Made by a program: the position numbers and the translations under genes. Below are positions 26,786-36,358 of a DNA stretch of 64,000 nucleotides, in pieces; positions within the stretch are counted from its first letter, which is position 1; each line of letters starts with the position of its first letter. Below the pieces are notes generated by a model that had not been told where the DNA came from, ran no database searches, and was given only the letters and a program-made list of their open reading frames with translations. This DNA comes from Pleomorphomonas sp. (GTDB taxonomy: Bacteria > Pseudomonadota > Alphaproteobacteria > Rhizobiales > Pleomorphomonadaceae), in assembly GCA_029976075.1 (NCBI GenBank), contig JARKNW010000133.1, positions 1 to 64,000 of the forward strand. Reading direction: 5' to 3'.

Positions 26786-28010
26786 ACTCGTAATCGACCG
26801 TCTCGGCCACCGTGGTGACGGCGTCGCCATCCATTCGGATGGGCGCCAGCTATTTGTGCCGTATACTTTGGCCGGCGAAACCGTCGACGTCAGCCTTCAG
26901 GGGGACACCGCACGGCTCAACCATATTGTCACGGCTTCTCCTGACCGTACTGAGCCGGTTTGTCGCCATTTCGGCACCTGCGGCGGCTGCCTGTTGCAGC
27001 ATATGGCGCCTGCGCCCTATGCCGACTTCAAGCGGCGGCTCGTGATCGATGCGTTGGCCGACCGTGGCTTGCATCCTGAAGTCGGTGAGACACGCGTCGT
27101 ACCGCCGCATTCCCGGCGTCGTGCCACCTTTGCCGGCATCATGGCCGGCCGGCATCCGCTCGTCGGCTTCAACGAGCGGGCGAGCCACCGCCTCGTCAGC
27201 CTTGAAGAGTGTGCCGTGGTGAAACCGCAGCTTCTTGCGGTCGTACCGGCGCTGACCGCACTGACCGGCCTTGTCACCCCCAGGAAAGGCGGCCTGGACC
27301 TTACCGTGACGCTTACCGCCGGTGGCCTTGAGGTATCGGTCGCAGGCATCGCTGCGCGCGATGTCGACCGGTTGCGCCTGCCGCTGATCGAGCTTGCGTC
27401 GCGTTTCGATCTCGCCCGCCTGTCAGCGGCCGGTGAGGCGATCGTCGAACGCCGCCCTGCCGTCATCGATATCGACGGCGTTGCCGTCACCTTGCCGCCA
27501 GGCGGCTTCCTGCAAGCGTCGGCGGAAGCGGAAGCAATCATGGGCGAGCTCGTGACAGCTGCCATTCCGGCCAAGACGAAACGGGTCGCCGACCTCTTTT
27601 CAGGCGTCGGCACCTTTGCCCTGCGCCTTGCCCGGCAGGCTGAAGTGCTGGCTGTCGAGGGCGACGCCGGTGCCGTCGCGGCACTTGATCGGGCGGCTCG
27701 CGGCATGACCGGCCGCCATCGGATCACCACAGAAAGACGTGACCTGGCCCGTCGACCGCTCATAGAGAAGGAACTCGAGAAGATCGATGCCGTGGTATTC
27801 GATCCGCCTCGTGCCGGCGCCAACGAGCAAAGCCTGTGGCTGTCGCGCTCGAAGGTGCCGACCATCGTCGCCGTTTCCTGCAACCCCGCGACACTTTCCC
27901 GCGATCTCAGGACGCTGGTTGACGGCGGCTACAGGATCGAGACCGTCACGCCAGTCGATCAGTTCCTTTGGTCGAGCCACGTCGAAGTGGTGGCGGTGCT
28001 AAAGCGCTGA
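26778..28010 (+). CDS. TrmA/RlmD-family RNA uridine-C5 methyltransferase
   Basis: About 410 residues. A TRAM-like N-terminus (VIDRLGHRGDGVA) is followed by an iron-sulfur cysteine set (CRHFGTCGGCLLQH), the SAM-binding motif DLFSGVGTFALRLA and the catalytic SCNPATLSRD motif. These features define RlmC/RlmD/TrmA enzymes that make 5-methyluridine in rRNA or tRNA; which site is modified is uncertain. The TTG at 26778 has an ideally spaced GGAG; ATG at 26754 is the other candidate. Either way the start overlaps the end of tlyA. Confidence 0.9.
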   Translation: MTELVIDRLGHRGDGVAIHSDGRQLFVPYTLAGETVDVSLQGDTARLNHIVTASPDRTEPVCRHFGTCGGCLLQHMAPAPYADFKRRLVIDALADRGLHPEVGETRVVPPHSRRRATFAGIMAGRHPLVGFNERASHRLVSLEECAVVKPQLLAVVPALTALTGLVTPRKGGLDLTVTLTAGGLEVSVAGIAARDVDRLRLPLIELASRFDLARLSAAGEAIVERRPAVIDIDGVAVTLPPGGFLQASAEAEAIMGELVTAAIPAKTKRVADLFSGVGTFALRLARQAEVLAVEGDAGAVAALDRAARGMTGRHRITTERRDLARRPLIEKELEKIDAVVFDPPRAGANEQSLWLSRSKVPTIVAVSCNPATLSRDLRTLVDGGYRIETVTPVDQFLWSSHVEVVAVLKR

Positions 28011-28038
28011 GACCACGAAGGGCAAGAGAACGTGCAAA

Positions 28039-28066
28039 GGGCCGGCGCAGCCTTGTGCGCCGGCCC
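28039..28066. terminator. Hairpin terminator
   Basis: 11-bp perfect GC-rich stem (28039-28049 with 28056-28066), 6-nt loop, then TGTTTCATTTCTG on the plus strand. It separates the convergent methyltransferase and ald genes. Confidence 0.75.
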
Positions 28067-28091
28067 TGTTTCATTTCTGCGCGATCTGGCT

Positions 28092-29207
28092 TCAGGCGAG
28101 CGCCTTGGCCGGATCGAGGTAAGCGAGGCCGAGCGCGTCACTGACCGCCTTGTAGGTGATCTTGCCGGCATGGACGTTGAGGCCATGAGCAAGGTGGATG
28201 TCGTCCTTGCAGGCCTGCTTCCAGCCCTTGTTGGCGAGCGCCAGGGCAAAGGGCAGCGTTGCGTTGTTGAGTGCGAAGGTTGACGTGCGGGCGACACCAC
28301 CGGGCATGTTGGCGACGCAGTAGTGCACGACGCCACTCTCGATATAGGTCGGGTCGGAATGCGTGGTGGCACGCGACGTTTCCGAAGCGCCGCCCTGATC
28401 GATGGCGACGTCGACAAAGGCCGAGCCCTTCTTCATGGCAGCAATCAGCTCGCGGCTGATCAGCTTCGGCGTCCCGGCACCCGGCACCAGAACGGTGGAG
28501 ATGACGAGGTCAGCGCCGGTAACGAGGTCGGCCACGGTGTCCTTGTTGGAATGGGCGGTCTTGATGCGCACGCCGAAAGTGGAAATGGCGCGGCGCAGGG
28601 CGTCGATCGAATTATCGACTAGCGTCACGTCGGCTCCCATGCCCAGGGCAACGTGGGTGGCATTGGTGCCGGCGACACCTGCACCGAGAATGACCACCTT
28701 CGCAGGCGCCACGCCAGCGACACCCCCCAGAAGGATGCCCATGCCGCCCGCGGCGTTCTCAAGCGCGGCAGCGCCCACCTGCGGCGCCATGCGACCGGCC
28801 ACTTCCGACATCGGCGCCAGCAGCGGCAGCGAGCCGTTTGACGCCGTCACGGTTTCATAGGCGATGCAGGTGGCACCCGACTTCATCAGATCCTCGGCCT
28901 GCTCCGGATCGGGGGCGAGGTGGAGATAGGTGAAAAGCGTCTGCCCTTCGCGCAGCTTCTTGCGCTCGACGGCCAGCGGCTCCTTCACCTTGACGATCAT
29001 ATCGGCCTTGGCGAAGATTTCATCGGGGCCATCGACGATGGTGGCACCCGCCTTGACATAGGCGGCATCGGCAACACCGATGCCAGCGCCGGCGTTCTTC
29101 TCGATGACGACCTTGTGTCCGGCGGCGACAAGCTCGCGCACAGATGACGGAACGAGGCCGACGCGGTCCTCATGGTCCTTGATTTCCTTCGGCGTACCGA
29201 CAAGCAT
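28092..29207 (-). CDS. ald: Alanine dehydrogenase
   Basis: 371 residues. The N-terminal catalytic part contains VKVKEP (active-site lysine), LFTYLHLA (histidine) and the NAD-binding Rossmann segment VVILGAGVAGTNA at about residue 170. VDVAIDQGG and YCVANMPGGVARTST complete the active-site cleft. It interconverts L-alanine and pyruvate plus ammonia using NAD. The ATG at 29207 has AGGGGAT upstream; the track-length frame 17 codons longer lacks a site. The divergent Lrp-family gene is the likely regulator, as is common for ald. Confidence 0.95.
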   Translation of the reverse strand: MLVGTPKEIKDHEDRVGLVPSSVRELVAAGHKVVIEKNAGAGIGVADAAYVKAGATIVDGPDEIFAKADMIVKVKEPLAVERKKLREGQTLFTYLHLAPDPEQAEDLMKSGATCIAYETVTASNGSLPLLAPMSEVAGRMAPQVGAAALENAAGGMGILLGGVAGVAPAKVVILGAGVAGTNATHVALGMGADVTLVDNSIDALRRAISTFGVRIKTAHSNKDTVADLVTGADLVISTVLVPGAGTPKLISRELIAAMKKGSAFVDVAIDQGGASETSRATTHSDPTYIESGVVHYCVANMPGGVARTSTFALNNATLPFALALANKGWKQACKDDIHLAHGLNVHAGKITYKAVSDALGLAYLDPAKALA

Positions 29208-29269
29208 TTTTATGATCCCCTGCTGGTTCTGCCGCCGAGTTTGGTCCCGGCTTGGCATGATGGCGCATA

Positions 29270-29299
29270 TTTGGCCAAACTTGGCGCAATTTCTTGCAC
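29270..29299. promoter_or_regulatory. Dyad elements between ald and the Lrp-type regulator
   Basis: Two inverted repeats lie in the 167-bp divergent region: TTTGGCCAAA (29270-29279, perfect palindrome) and GCGCAATTTCTTGCAC (29284-29299, one mismatch). They are candidate regulator sites by position; no binding data. Confidence 0.45.
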
Positions 29300-29374
29300 A
29301 GATTCAGCAGACTATCGCCGAAAAACGGCATAAAATTCTGACCTTCGCCCCTTGAAACGCAGGAAATTCAACCC

Positions 29375-29833
29375 ATGCGCCTCGACGTGACGGATCGTGC
29401 GATCCTGACCGCCTTGCAAGACAATGCCCGACCGACTAACGCCGAGCTCGCGGATCGGGTCCACCTCTCAGCCTCGGCCTGTTTGAGGCGCACACGCCTC
29501 CTGGAAGAAAGCGGCCTGATTGCCCGCTTCGTCGCCATTCTCGATCCGCGAATAGCCGGCGTACCCGGCACGGCTTATGTGTCCGTGACGCTCGACAGCC
29601 AGGGCCGCGCTTCGCTCGACAAGTTCGAAGCCGCCGTGCGCGCCATACCCGAGATCACAGAGTGCTACCTGCTGGCCGGTCAGCACGACTATCTCCTGCG
29701 CGTCGTCTACCGGGACGCCGCGGATCTCGAACGGATCCATAGTGAGATACTGACACCCTTGCCCGGCGTCGTGCGCGTCCAATCGCAGCTGACGCTCCGA
29801 ACGGTAAAACGATCCACCAAGCTACCGATCTGA
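29375..29833 (+). CDS. Lrp/AsnC-family transcriptional regulator
   Basis: 152 residues, the standard Lrp length. The N-terminal helix-turn-helix (about 1-60) includes AELADRVHLSASACLRR, and the C-terminal RAM/AsnC ligand-binding domain includes PEITECYLLAGQHDYLLRV. It is transcribed divergently from ald, strongly suggesting it senses alanine or another amino acid and controls ald. The two genes are separated by 167 bp containing two dyad elements. Confidence 0.93.
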   Translation: MRLDVTDRAILTALQDNARPTNAELADRVHLSASACLRRTRLLEESGLIARFVAILDPRIAGVPGTAYVSVTLDSQGRASLDKFEAAVRAIPEITECYLLAGQHDYLLRVVYRDAADLERIHSEILTPLPGVVRVQSQLTLRTVKRSTKLPI

Positions 29834-29843
29834 AAGAACGACA

Positions 29844-29888
29844 CCCGGAGCGAGGCGTCGATCAGATCGATCGACGCCTCGCTCCGGG
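29844..29888. terminator. Long perfect-stem bidirectional terminator
   Basis: 20-bp perfect stem (29844-29863 with 29869-29888) and 5-nt loop, followed by CGCTCTTGTTCT. It sits between the convergent Lrp and chemoreceptor genes. Confidence 0.8.
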
Positions 29889-29924
29889 CGCTCTTGTTCT
29901 ACCGCAACTCCAGCGGAACGATGA

Positions 29925-32054
29925 TCAGGCCGCCGTAACCTTGTCGAGGAAGTCCGCCAACAGCTCTTCGAGGGCCTTGGTTTCCCGCTCGACCTCTGCG
30001 GCGCTGTCCTTCACAGACTGCGCCGAGCGGGTCGTGGCATCGGCGGCGCTTGCCACCCGTTCAACGATGCCGAGGACCGAGCCGGTGGCGTCGGCGGCAG
30101 CGTGCACGTTACCGCTGATGGAGGTGGTCGCTTCGCTCTGCTGTCCCATGGCGTCGGCCATGGCAACGGTGTAGCGATTGACGGTTGCCATGGTGTCGGT
30201 GATCGACTGGATGGCCTCGGCAGCCTCCTCAGAGGAGGTCTGGATGGCAGCAATCTGGTGAGAGATTTCCTCGGTGGCCTTGGCAGTCTGGCCGGCGAGG
30301 TTTTTCACTTCCGACGCCACAACCGCAAAGCCCTTCCCCGCCTCTCCCGCTCGGGCCGCCTCGATGGTGGCATTGAGAGCCAGGAGGTTCGTTTGGCCGG
30401 CGATCGACTGGATCAACGTAACGATCTTGCCGATCTCTTCGGAGGCAACCCGCAAGCCGCCAACCTTGGCATTGGCGGCGTTGGCGCCCTGCGTCGCGCT
30501 CTCGACCACATCACGAGCAGCGTTGACCTGAGTCCCGAGATTGCGGATGGAGGCATCCAGTTCCTCGGCGGCGGCGGCAACCGAACCGACAGAACCCGAC
30601 GCCGTCGATGAGGCATGCGCGGCCTCTCCGGTACGAACTGTCGTCTCTTCGGCGACATGGGTGAGATCGGCGGCGGTTGCTGTCATGTCGGCCATTCGGC
30701 GGGCAACGGCTTCGATGGTGTTATGCACCTCGGCTCGGAACTCGGTGACCAGGCGATCGACCTCCAACTGACGGCTCTCGCGCCGGCGTCCTTCTTCCAA
30801 CTGCTGCTCTTCGAGCCGCAAACGCTCTATGGCAGCGGCGCGGAACACATCGACGGCGCGGGCAAGGTCGCCAATCTCGTCCTTGCGATCACGCCCCGAC
30901 AACTGGGCATCGAGTTCGCCGGCACCCAGCCGACGTACGTCGGCGGCCAGTGTCGCCAGCGGTCGCGTCAGACGACGGGTGAGTTGAACTGCGATGCCGC
31001 CAACCAACAGAAGAACCGTGGCAGCAACGGCGACGAGGATCAGCGTCAGCCTGTTGACCGGTGCCAGCGCAGCCTTGCGGTCGTGAAGGGACAAAACCTG
31101 CCAGCCGGGGCGGACCTGCGCTAACGCGGCAAGTTCGACGACACCAGGCTCGATTTCCACCTGGAACACCTGCCCCATCTCCGCTTTGCGCGGCACGCTG
31201 GCAGACAGATCGATCAGCACGTCGCGCTTCGACGTCTGGCCGAAAGTGAAGCCCGACCCGGCCTGCGACGAGATCAGAATGGAACGTCCGGTTGCGCCAA
31301 GGCCAGTCTTGTCGGTCAGGATCTTGGCCGCAGGCGCCATGTTGACGCGCAAGGCCACCACGGCGACAAAACGCCCCTCCATGATCACCGGTGCCACAAA
31401 ATAGCTGCTGAGGCCGACCGCCGAGGACGGATCCGGCATGAAACTGGTGAAGGCGGGCTTGAGCGCGGCAGGCTTGGCGCCAGGCGCCGGGATCATGGCC
31501 TTGACCACGTCGGCCAACCCGGCCTTGTCCTTGGCATCGGCGACGCGACGACCGAACAGATCGTCCTTGGCGTAGGAGTAGTAGGCCTTGCCGCCGTCAT
31601 CGAACAGCACCAGATCGTCGAAGCCGGTATCGCGGAGAGCCGAGGCGACCGCCTTGTGACCGGTCGCGTGGTAGATGAAGTAGCGCTCCGACGTATCGTT
31701 GACGGCCGTCATCTCCTCACGGTGCTGAGGGTTCGGATTGCCGTCGACGAAGATCTGCCGCAGGCGGGCGCCCGGATCGTCATCAAGAAGCTGGTTCCAG
31801 GCGCTCTTGAACTCGCGAGCCGACTCTTGGAGGGCGGACGCGGAGGCAACAGCGGCCGCCTGGCTGGAGAGGCTGTCGATCCAGGACTGCAAGGCGGCGG
31901 CTCGGGCACCGGCCGCTGTGACGATGGCCTCACCCGAGAGATCGGTGACCGTCTGCTCCGCCATCCTTTGCGTTGCGAAGGTCAACACGGCGGCTAGCGC
32001 CAGCGCGGACGCCAGCACGACGAAAACTATTCTCCCCGTGAACGACTTCAGCAT
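29925..32054 (-). CDS. Methyl-accepting chemotaxis protein with Cache-type sensor
   Basis: 709 residues: transmembrane helix 1 (about 8-30), a periplasmic dCache-like sensor domain (about 35-285) with YYSYAKDD and SSYFVAPVI, transmembrane helix 2 (about 297-320, [16 protein letters not shown]), a HAMP domain, and a cytoplasmic signalling domain whose hairpin tip reads [18 protein letters not shown]. It transmits a periplasmic ligand signal to CheA/CheW; Cache sensors often bind amino acids or organic acids. The ATG at 32054 has GGGGA upstream. No che genes are nearby, so it is an orphan receptor. Confidence 0.92.
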   Translation of the reverse strand: MLKSFTGRIVFVVLASALALAAVLTFATQRMAEQTVTDLSGEAIVTAAGARAAALQSWIDSLSSQAAAVASASALQESAREFKSAWNQLLDDDPGARLRQIFVDGNPNPQHREEMTAVNDTSERYFIYHATGHKAVASALRDTGFDDLVLFDDGGKAYYSYAKDDLFGRRVADAKDKAGLADVVKAMIPAPGAKPAALKPAFTSFMPDPSSAVGLSSYFVAPVIMEGRFVAVVALRVNMAPAAKILTDKTGLGATGRSILISSQAGSGFTFGQTSKRDVLIDLSASVPRKAEMGQVFQVEIEPGVVELAALAQVRPGWQVLSLHDRKAALAPVNRLTLILVAVAATVLLLVGGIAVQLTRRLTRPLATLAADVRRLGAGELDAQLSGRDRKDEIGDLARAVDVFRAAAIERLRLEEQQLEEGRRRESRQLEVDRLVTEFRAEVHNTIEAVARRMADMTATAADLTHVAEETTVRTGEAAHASSTASGSVGSVAAAAEELDASIRNLGTQVNAARDVVESATQGANAANAKVGGLRVASEEIGKIVTLIQSIAGQTNLLALNATIEAARAGEAGKGFAVVASEVKNLAGQTAKATEEISHQIAAIQTSSEEAAEAIQSITDTMATVNRYTVAMADAMGQQSEATTSISGNVHAAADATGSVLGIVERVASAADATTRSAQSVKDSAAEVERETKALEELLADFLDKVTAA

Positions 32055-32276
32055 GCGTGTCCCCGCTAGACTGGCGCGGGACCGCCTGATTTCGCGATAC
32101 CGAGATCGAGACCGGCGCAAACGCGCTCATTCGAAATCGGCAGACCGGCCCGGCTTCCGCCTAGGACTGGTCCCCGCCGTGACTGATACTTTCGTCTGAG
32201 TTTGTGCGTGGTCGCGCGTAAACAAGCGGTAAAGCGCATATGAAGATTTGGCGATATCTCCAAGATTGCAGCCTTG

Positions 32277-32804
32277 TTAGGCACAATCCCCAGCCGCGCC
32301 CGTCAACTGCAGTTCAAAACGGTGGACAACGTGCTGGCGCTCTCCAAAAACATGCGGTCCGCTGGTTCGCACCAGCTTGAAGCCTTGCGCTTCCCAGAAG
32401 GCTCGCGCCCGCCTGTTGGCATCGAGAACCCCCAGCAGAAGGCGCCGCGCACCGCGCTCCCGGGCATTTCGCTTGATCTCGCCAAGAATTGCCTGCCCCA
32501 GCCCCTTGTCGCGATTCTCCGGAACCAGAAGGAGCAGACCGAGGTAAGCATCCTCGGCCTCCGGATAGCCGAACGCCAGATCGCCAATGGCAGCAAGCGC
32601 CTGATCACCATCGGCAACGCCGAACTTCAACGGTGCCTCTGTGCCCCCCGGTGGCCGTTCCTCGAAGAAGACGCGCGCAGCCACCGCTGGCGACAGACCA
32701 CTCTCAAGTGCGAGATAGTCCGAGGCGCGTCGATAGACGGCCTCCACCGCCTCGAAATCCCGCGCCACATCGAGCGGCAGGAGTGCGACCGATACCGCAA
32801 CCAT
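32277..32804 (-). CDS. GNAT-family N-acetyltransferase
   Basis: 175 residues. The acetyl-CoA-binding region LGLLLLVPENRDKGLGQAIL (about 96-115) has the Q/R-x-x-G-x-G/A loop, followed by ARRLLLGVLDANRRARAFWEAQGF, the typical GNAT helix-strand. The substrate is unknown. The gene starts 10 bp after the aroC stop on the same strand and is probably co-transcribed with it, though its own ribosome-binding site is poor. Confidence 0.82.
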   Translation of the reverse strand: MVAVSVALLPLDVARDFEAVEAVYRRASDYLALESGLSPAVAARVFFEERPPGGTEAPLKFGVADGDQALAAIGDLAFGYPEAEDAYLGLLLLVPENRDKGLGQAILGEIKRNARERGARRLLLGVLDANRRARAFWEAQGFKLVRTSGPHVFGERQHVVHRFELQLTGAAGDCA

Positions 32805-32814
32805 GACGAGCCGG

Positions 32815-33933
32815 TCAGCGCAGAGGAAAGGCGACTGCGCCGTCGCGACCGGTCTGGCCCCGGTGGCGCAGCTTGTGGTCGGCAAGCACCAGAGCCATCA
32901 TCGCTTCGCCGACCGGCACCGCGCGAATGCCGACGCAAGGGTCGTGGCGGCCACGTGTCATGACGTCGACATCCTCGCCCGCAGCCGATACCGAACGCCG
33001 GTCGACGAGAATCGAAGAGGTCGGCTTGACGGCAAAGCGTGCAATCACCGGCTGACCGGTGGAGATGCCTCCGAGAATGCCGCCGGCATGGTTCGATGAG
33101 TGCAGGATAGTGCCATCGTTGCCCATGCGCATCTCGTCGGCGTTGGCCTCGCCAGTCAGTTCGGCAGCGGCGAAACCTTCACCAATTTCAACGCCTTTCA
33201 CCGCATTGATGGACATCAGCGCCGAAGCGATATCCTGATCGAGCTTGCCGTAGATCGGCGCCCCCCAGCCAGCTGGCACGCCTTCAGCCACCACCTCCAC
33301 CACCGCGCCAACTGACGAGCCAGCCTTGCGTACGCGGTCGAGGTAGGCCTCGAAACGCGGCACCGCCTGAGGGTCGGGGCAGAAGAATGGATTGTCGTCG
33401 ACCGAACTCCAGTCCCAGTTGGCGCGGTCGATCTTCTCCGTACCGACCTGGACGAGCGCACCGCGAATGGTAACGCCTTCGATCACTTTTCGAGCCACGG
33501 CACCGGCGGCAACGCGCGCCGCCGTTTCGCGGGCGGAGGAACGGCCTCCACCGCGATAATCGCGAATCCCGTATTTGAGGTCGTAGGCGACGTCGGCATG
33601 GCCGGGGCGATACTTGTCGCGGATGTCGCCATAATCCTTCGAGCGCTGATCGGTATTGCGGATCAGCAGCGAGATCGGCGTTCCGGTCGTGACGGGACCG
33701 CCAGTGCGATCATCCTCGAATACCCCGGATAGGATTTCGACGAGATCATCCTCGCGTCGCTGCGTCACAAAACGCGATTGACCGGGTTTGCGGCGGTCGA
33801 GGAAAGTCTGGATGAACTCAGCCGTCAGCGGTAACCCCGGCGGGCAACCGTCCACGACGACGCCCAGCGCGGGGCCGTGGCTTTCGCCCCAGGTGGTGAT
33901 GCGGAAGAGATGTCCGAAGCTGTTGTGCGACAT
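32815..33933 (-). CDS. aroC: Chorismate synthase
   Basis: 372 residues. Signatures present are [18 protein letters not shown] near residue 16, the Ser-Ala-Arg-Glu-Thr FMN/substrate segment [12 protein letters not shown], and [18 protein letters not shown]. It converts 5-enolpyruvylshikimate 3-phosphate to chorismate with reduced FMN, the last shikimate step. The C-terminus runs about 10 residues past the usual end with a Gly/Arg-rich tail. It is followed on the same strand by a GNAT gene. Confidence 0.96.
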   Translation of the reverse strand: MSHNSFGHLFRITTWGESHGPALGVVVDGCPPGLPLTAEFIQTFLDRRKPGQSRFVTQRREDDLVEILSGVFEDDRTGGPVTTGTPISLLIRNTDQRSKDYGDIRDKYRPGHADVAYDLKYGIRDYRGGGRSSARETAARVAAGAVARKVIEGVTIRGALVQVGTEKIDRANWDWSSVDDNPFFCPDPQAVPRFEAYLDRVRKAGSSVGAVVEVVAEGVPAGWGAPIYGKLDQDIASALMSINAVKGVEIGEGFAAAELTGEANADEMRMGNDGTILHSSNHAGGILGGISTGQPVIARFAVKPTSSILVDRRSVSAAGEDVDVMTRGRHDPCVGIRAVPVGEAMMALVLADHKLRHRGQTGRDGAVAFPLR

Positions 33934-34078
33934 CGAGTTGCCCGGAAATGATAAGCGGCGGCGGCCGCGACGATCTGGGATTTCTCTTATGGGGCGCGGA
34001 GGCTGCCGTCAAATGGCCGACAGATTGCCAATCTGCCGTATGATGGTTCGAACGTTGATTCGCCAACCTTCCAGACCA

Positions 34079-34774
34079 ATGCCGCGCACCGCTTCATCCA
34101 CCGCTCCCGACCTTCTCGCCGGCCTCATCAAAGAGGCTTGCGATCGCCGCATGGAGCAGGACTTCGCATGCCGCTGGGGTGGCCCGATCGCGGGCGTGGA
34201 CGAAGTGGGACGCGGCCCACTGGCAGGTCCGGTCGTTACCGCAGCGGTGATTCTGACCGATGCGCCGTTGCCCGATGGGCTGACCGACTCCAAGCAACTG
34301 CGCCCAGACGTTCGCGAGCGGATGTATGAAGCCATTTGCCGCGACCATATCGTCGCTGTTGCCTCGGCGTCCGCTGCCCGCATCGACGCCATGAACATCC
34401 TCGCCGCCAATCTTTGGGCAATGAACCGAGCAGTACGGTCGCTGGCCGAACAGCCGGTGGGCGTATTGGTCGATGGGCGGGACGTGCCATCGGCTCTCAC
34501 CGCTGCCGGCTACCGGGGAGCGGCAATCGTCAAGGGGGATGCCCGCGTCGCCGCCATTGCAGCAGCGTCGATCGTCGCCAAGGTGACCCGCGACCGCATG
34601 ATGGAACTTCATGCCATCGAGTTTCCTGGCTACGGTTTCGAGACCAACGTCGGATACGGCTCCGCCAAGCATCTGAAGGCGCTTGTCGAACTCGGTCCGA
34701 CCCCGATCCACAGGCGGAGCTTCCGACCCGTTCGTGAGTGCATCGAAGCGCTGGCGGCCGGCAAGCGGCCATGA
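34079..34774 (+). CDS. rnhB: Ribonuclease HII
   Basis: 231 residues. The GVDEVGRGPLAGPVV motif (about residues 39-53) contains the catalytic Asp-Glu pair, and LTDSKQL and VLVDGRDVP supply further metal ligands. The conserved end is GYGSAKHLKAL...HRRSF. It cleaves RNA of RNA-DNA hybrids and removes misincorporated ribonucleotides. The ATG at 34079 begins the family N-terminus; the frame is open upstream across the aroC start but has no support. Confidence 0.94.
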   Translation: MPRTASSTAPDLLAGLIKEACDRRMEQDFACRWGGPIAGVDEVGRGPLAGPVVTAAVILTDAPLPDGLTDSKQLRPDVRERMYEAICRDHIVAVASASAARIDAMNILAANLWAMNRAVRSLAEQPVGVLVDGRDVPSALTAAGYRGAAIVKGDARVAAIAAASIVAKVTRDRMMELHAIEFPGYGFETNVGYGSAKHLKALVELGPTPIHRRSFRPVRECIEALAAGKRP

Positions 34775-34777
34775 AAA

Positions 34778-34797
34778 AGGGGCCGTCAAGGGCCCCT
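34778..34797 (-). terminator. Terminator of the F0 ATP synthase operon
   Basis: 7-bp GC stem (34778-34784 with 34791-34797), 6-nt loop. On the minus strand it is followed by TTTTTCAT, a classical intrinsic terminator downstream of atpF. Confidence 0.8.
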
Positions 34798-34823
34798 CAT
34801 TCCGTTCCGATCGGGAAGATGGC

Positions 34824-35306
34824 TCAGCTGAAGCGCGCCTTCACCTCGTCAACGCCCTTCGAGATGAGATCCGCGGCAACCTCACCCTGCACCTTTTCGG
34901 CAAGCAGACGCTTGGATGCGGCAATCGCCATGTCGATGGCAACGCCACGCACTTCCGCAACGGCGGCCGCTTCCGCGTGGGCAATCTTTGCCTCAACGGT
35001 GCGAGTGCGATGCTCGATCAGCTCCTTGAGCGCCACCTCGGCGTCCGCCGTCATGCGCTTGGCCTCGGCCTCGGCGTGGGCGATGATCTCGGCGGCGTCC
35101 TTCTCGGCGGTCACGCGCTTCTGCTGGTACTCGGCCAGCAACGCCTCCGCTTCCCTTCTGAGGCGTTGCGCCGCGTCGAGCTCGGAGGTGACCGCTTCGC
35201 TCCGCTTGTCGAGCATGCGTCCGACCATGCCGAACACGCCATAATAGGCCAGCACGCCAAAGAAGAGGATCAGACCGACGAAAGCCCACGTGGTGTTGTC
35301 AAGCAT
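34824..35306 (-). CDS. atpF: F0F1 ATP synthase subunit B
   Basis: 160 residues with one N-terminal membrane helix (about 6-26) and then a long alanine/glutamate-rich amphipathic helix that forms the peripheral stalk. Last gene of the five-gene F0 operon (I, A, C, B', B). Presence of two different b-type genes is normal in alphaproteobacteria, where b and b' heterodimerise. The stop is followed by an intrinsic terminator. F1 genes are not in the window. Confidence 0.93.
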   Translation of the reverse strand: MLDNTTWAFVGLILFFGVLAYYGVFGMVGRMLDKRSEAVTSELDAAQRLRREAEALLAEYQQKRVTAEKDAAEIIAHAEAEAKRMTADAEVALKELIEHRTRTVEAKIAHAEAAAVAEVRGVAIDMAIAASKRLLAEKVQGEVAADLISKGVDEVKARFS

Positions 35307-35316
35307 TGTGGTCCCC

Positions 35317-35919
35317 TCAGTGCTTGCCGGCCGAAACGGCGGCTACGGCCGCAGCGGCCTCATCGCGCCCAACCTTGCCGACCAGCGCCTCGACAACCGC
35401 TTCGGTCGTCTCGGTGGCAATCGCCGACACGTGGTCAAGCGCGATCCTCTTGACGTCGGAGATGTGCTTTTCGGTGTCGGCCAGCTTGGTGGCTAGCTGT
35501 GCCTCGGCGGCGTGGCGTCGACCGTCGATCTCGTGCGCAACCTTGCTGCGCGTCTCATGAGCGATGGCGTTGGCCTTGTTGCGCGCGGCGGCAAGCGACG
35601 CCTCGTAAGACGCAATGGCCGCGTCCGTTTCCGCCTTAGCCTTCTCGGCCTCGACGAGGTCGCTGGCGATCTTCGCGGCACGTGCCTCAAGGATGCCAGC
35701 AATCTGCGGGATGACCTTCTTGGCCATCATGACGTAGAGCGCGATGAAGACGATGGCCAGCCAGAACAGCTGCGAGGGAAAGTTCGAGGGATCGAACGGC
35801 GGGAAAGTCCCACCCTCGTGCGCCACGGTCGTGCCGGTGGCATCCGTCGGCGCGTGACCACCCTCTGCCGGCACGCTTGCCGGCTCTTGTGCGTTGGCTT
35901 GGCTGATGAACCAGCTCAT
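35317..35919 (-). CDS. atpG: F0F1 ATP synthase subunit B' (b-prime)
   Basis: 200 residues: a 40-residue variable N-terminus rich in Ala, Pro and Gly, then a membrane helix (about 50-70, LFWLAIVFIALYVMMAKKV), then a long coiled stalk helix. The pattern QLFWLAIVF is typical of b'. It pairs with AtpF to hold F1 against rotation. The start of the next gene, atpF, is 10 bp downstream. The 146 bp between atpE and this gene hold stable hairpins (35956-36048). Confidence 0.93.
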   Translation of the reverse strand: MSWFISQANAQEPASVPAEGGHAPTDATGTTVAHEGGTFPPFDPSNFPSQLFWLAIVFIALYVMMAKKVIPQIAGILEARAAKIASDLVEAEKAKAETDAAIASYEASLAAARNKANAIAHETRSKVAHEIDGRRHAAEAQLATKLADTEKHISDVKRIALDHVSAIATETTEAVVEALVGKVGRDEAAAAVAAVSAGKH

Positions 35920-35955
35920 CGACGCTCAGGCTCCATGGGAAGATGATGACCAAAC

Positions 35956-36048
35956 GGCGCCTCGAGGCGAGAACACCTCGCGAGGCGCCGGCTCGTCACG
36001 GCCGGCCGAAGGTGGCCGGCAGCATGTCGCAAGTCCTTGCCGGACTTG
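35956..36048 (-). other. Intercistronic hairpins between atpE and the b' gene
   Basis: Two clear stem-loops: a 9-bp arm pair (35956-35964 with 35981-35989) and a 7-bp arm pair (36030-36036 with 36042-36048, 5-nt loop, extendable by about four pairs). No T-run follows, so processing or mRNA stabilisation is more likely than termination. Confidence 0.55.
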
Positions 36049-36065
36049 CGGCGACTGTCACGCGA

Positions 36066-36293
36066 TCAGACGGCGAACAGCAGCAGCAGGGCGATGAGCA
36101 GCGAGAAGATGCCCAGCGCTTCGGTCACGGCGAAACCGAGGATGAGGCGACCGAACTGGCCATCAGCGGCCGACGGATTGCGGACGGCACTCGACAGATA
36201 GTTGCCGAAAATGCTGCCGAGACCGATGGCAGCACCACCGATGCCGATGGTCGAAAGGCCAGCGCCGATGAACTTCGCGGCTTCAGCTTCCAT
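36066..36293 (-). CDS. atpE: F0F1 ATP synthase subunit C
   Basis: 75 residues forming a helical hairpin. The glycine-rich first helix ([21 protein letters not shown]) and second helix ([24 protein letters not shown]) flank the polar loop RNPSA. The proton-carrying glutamate is the E in AVTEALGIF. Multiple copies form the rotating c-ring in the inner membrane. ACGGAGC-type purine stretch lies before the ATG. High copy demand for this subunit fits the stable hairpins downstream. Confidence 0.96.
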   Translation of the reverse strand: MEAEAAKFIGAGLSTIGIGGAAIGLGSIFGNYLSSAVRNPSAADGQFGRLILGFAVTEALGIFSLLIALLLLFAV

Positions 36294-36358
36294 TGTAACG
36301 CTCCTTGAGAAACAAAGACCTGGATGGTTTTGATGGGGTGAACTTCGTCGATCCGGCC

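Noticed and set aside
34046..34060. GTTC-GAACGTT-GATT near rnhB as a fourth SOS box
   Set aside because: The second half is GATT rather than GTTC; it fails the strict GTTC-N7-GTTC test.
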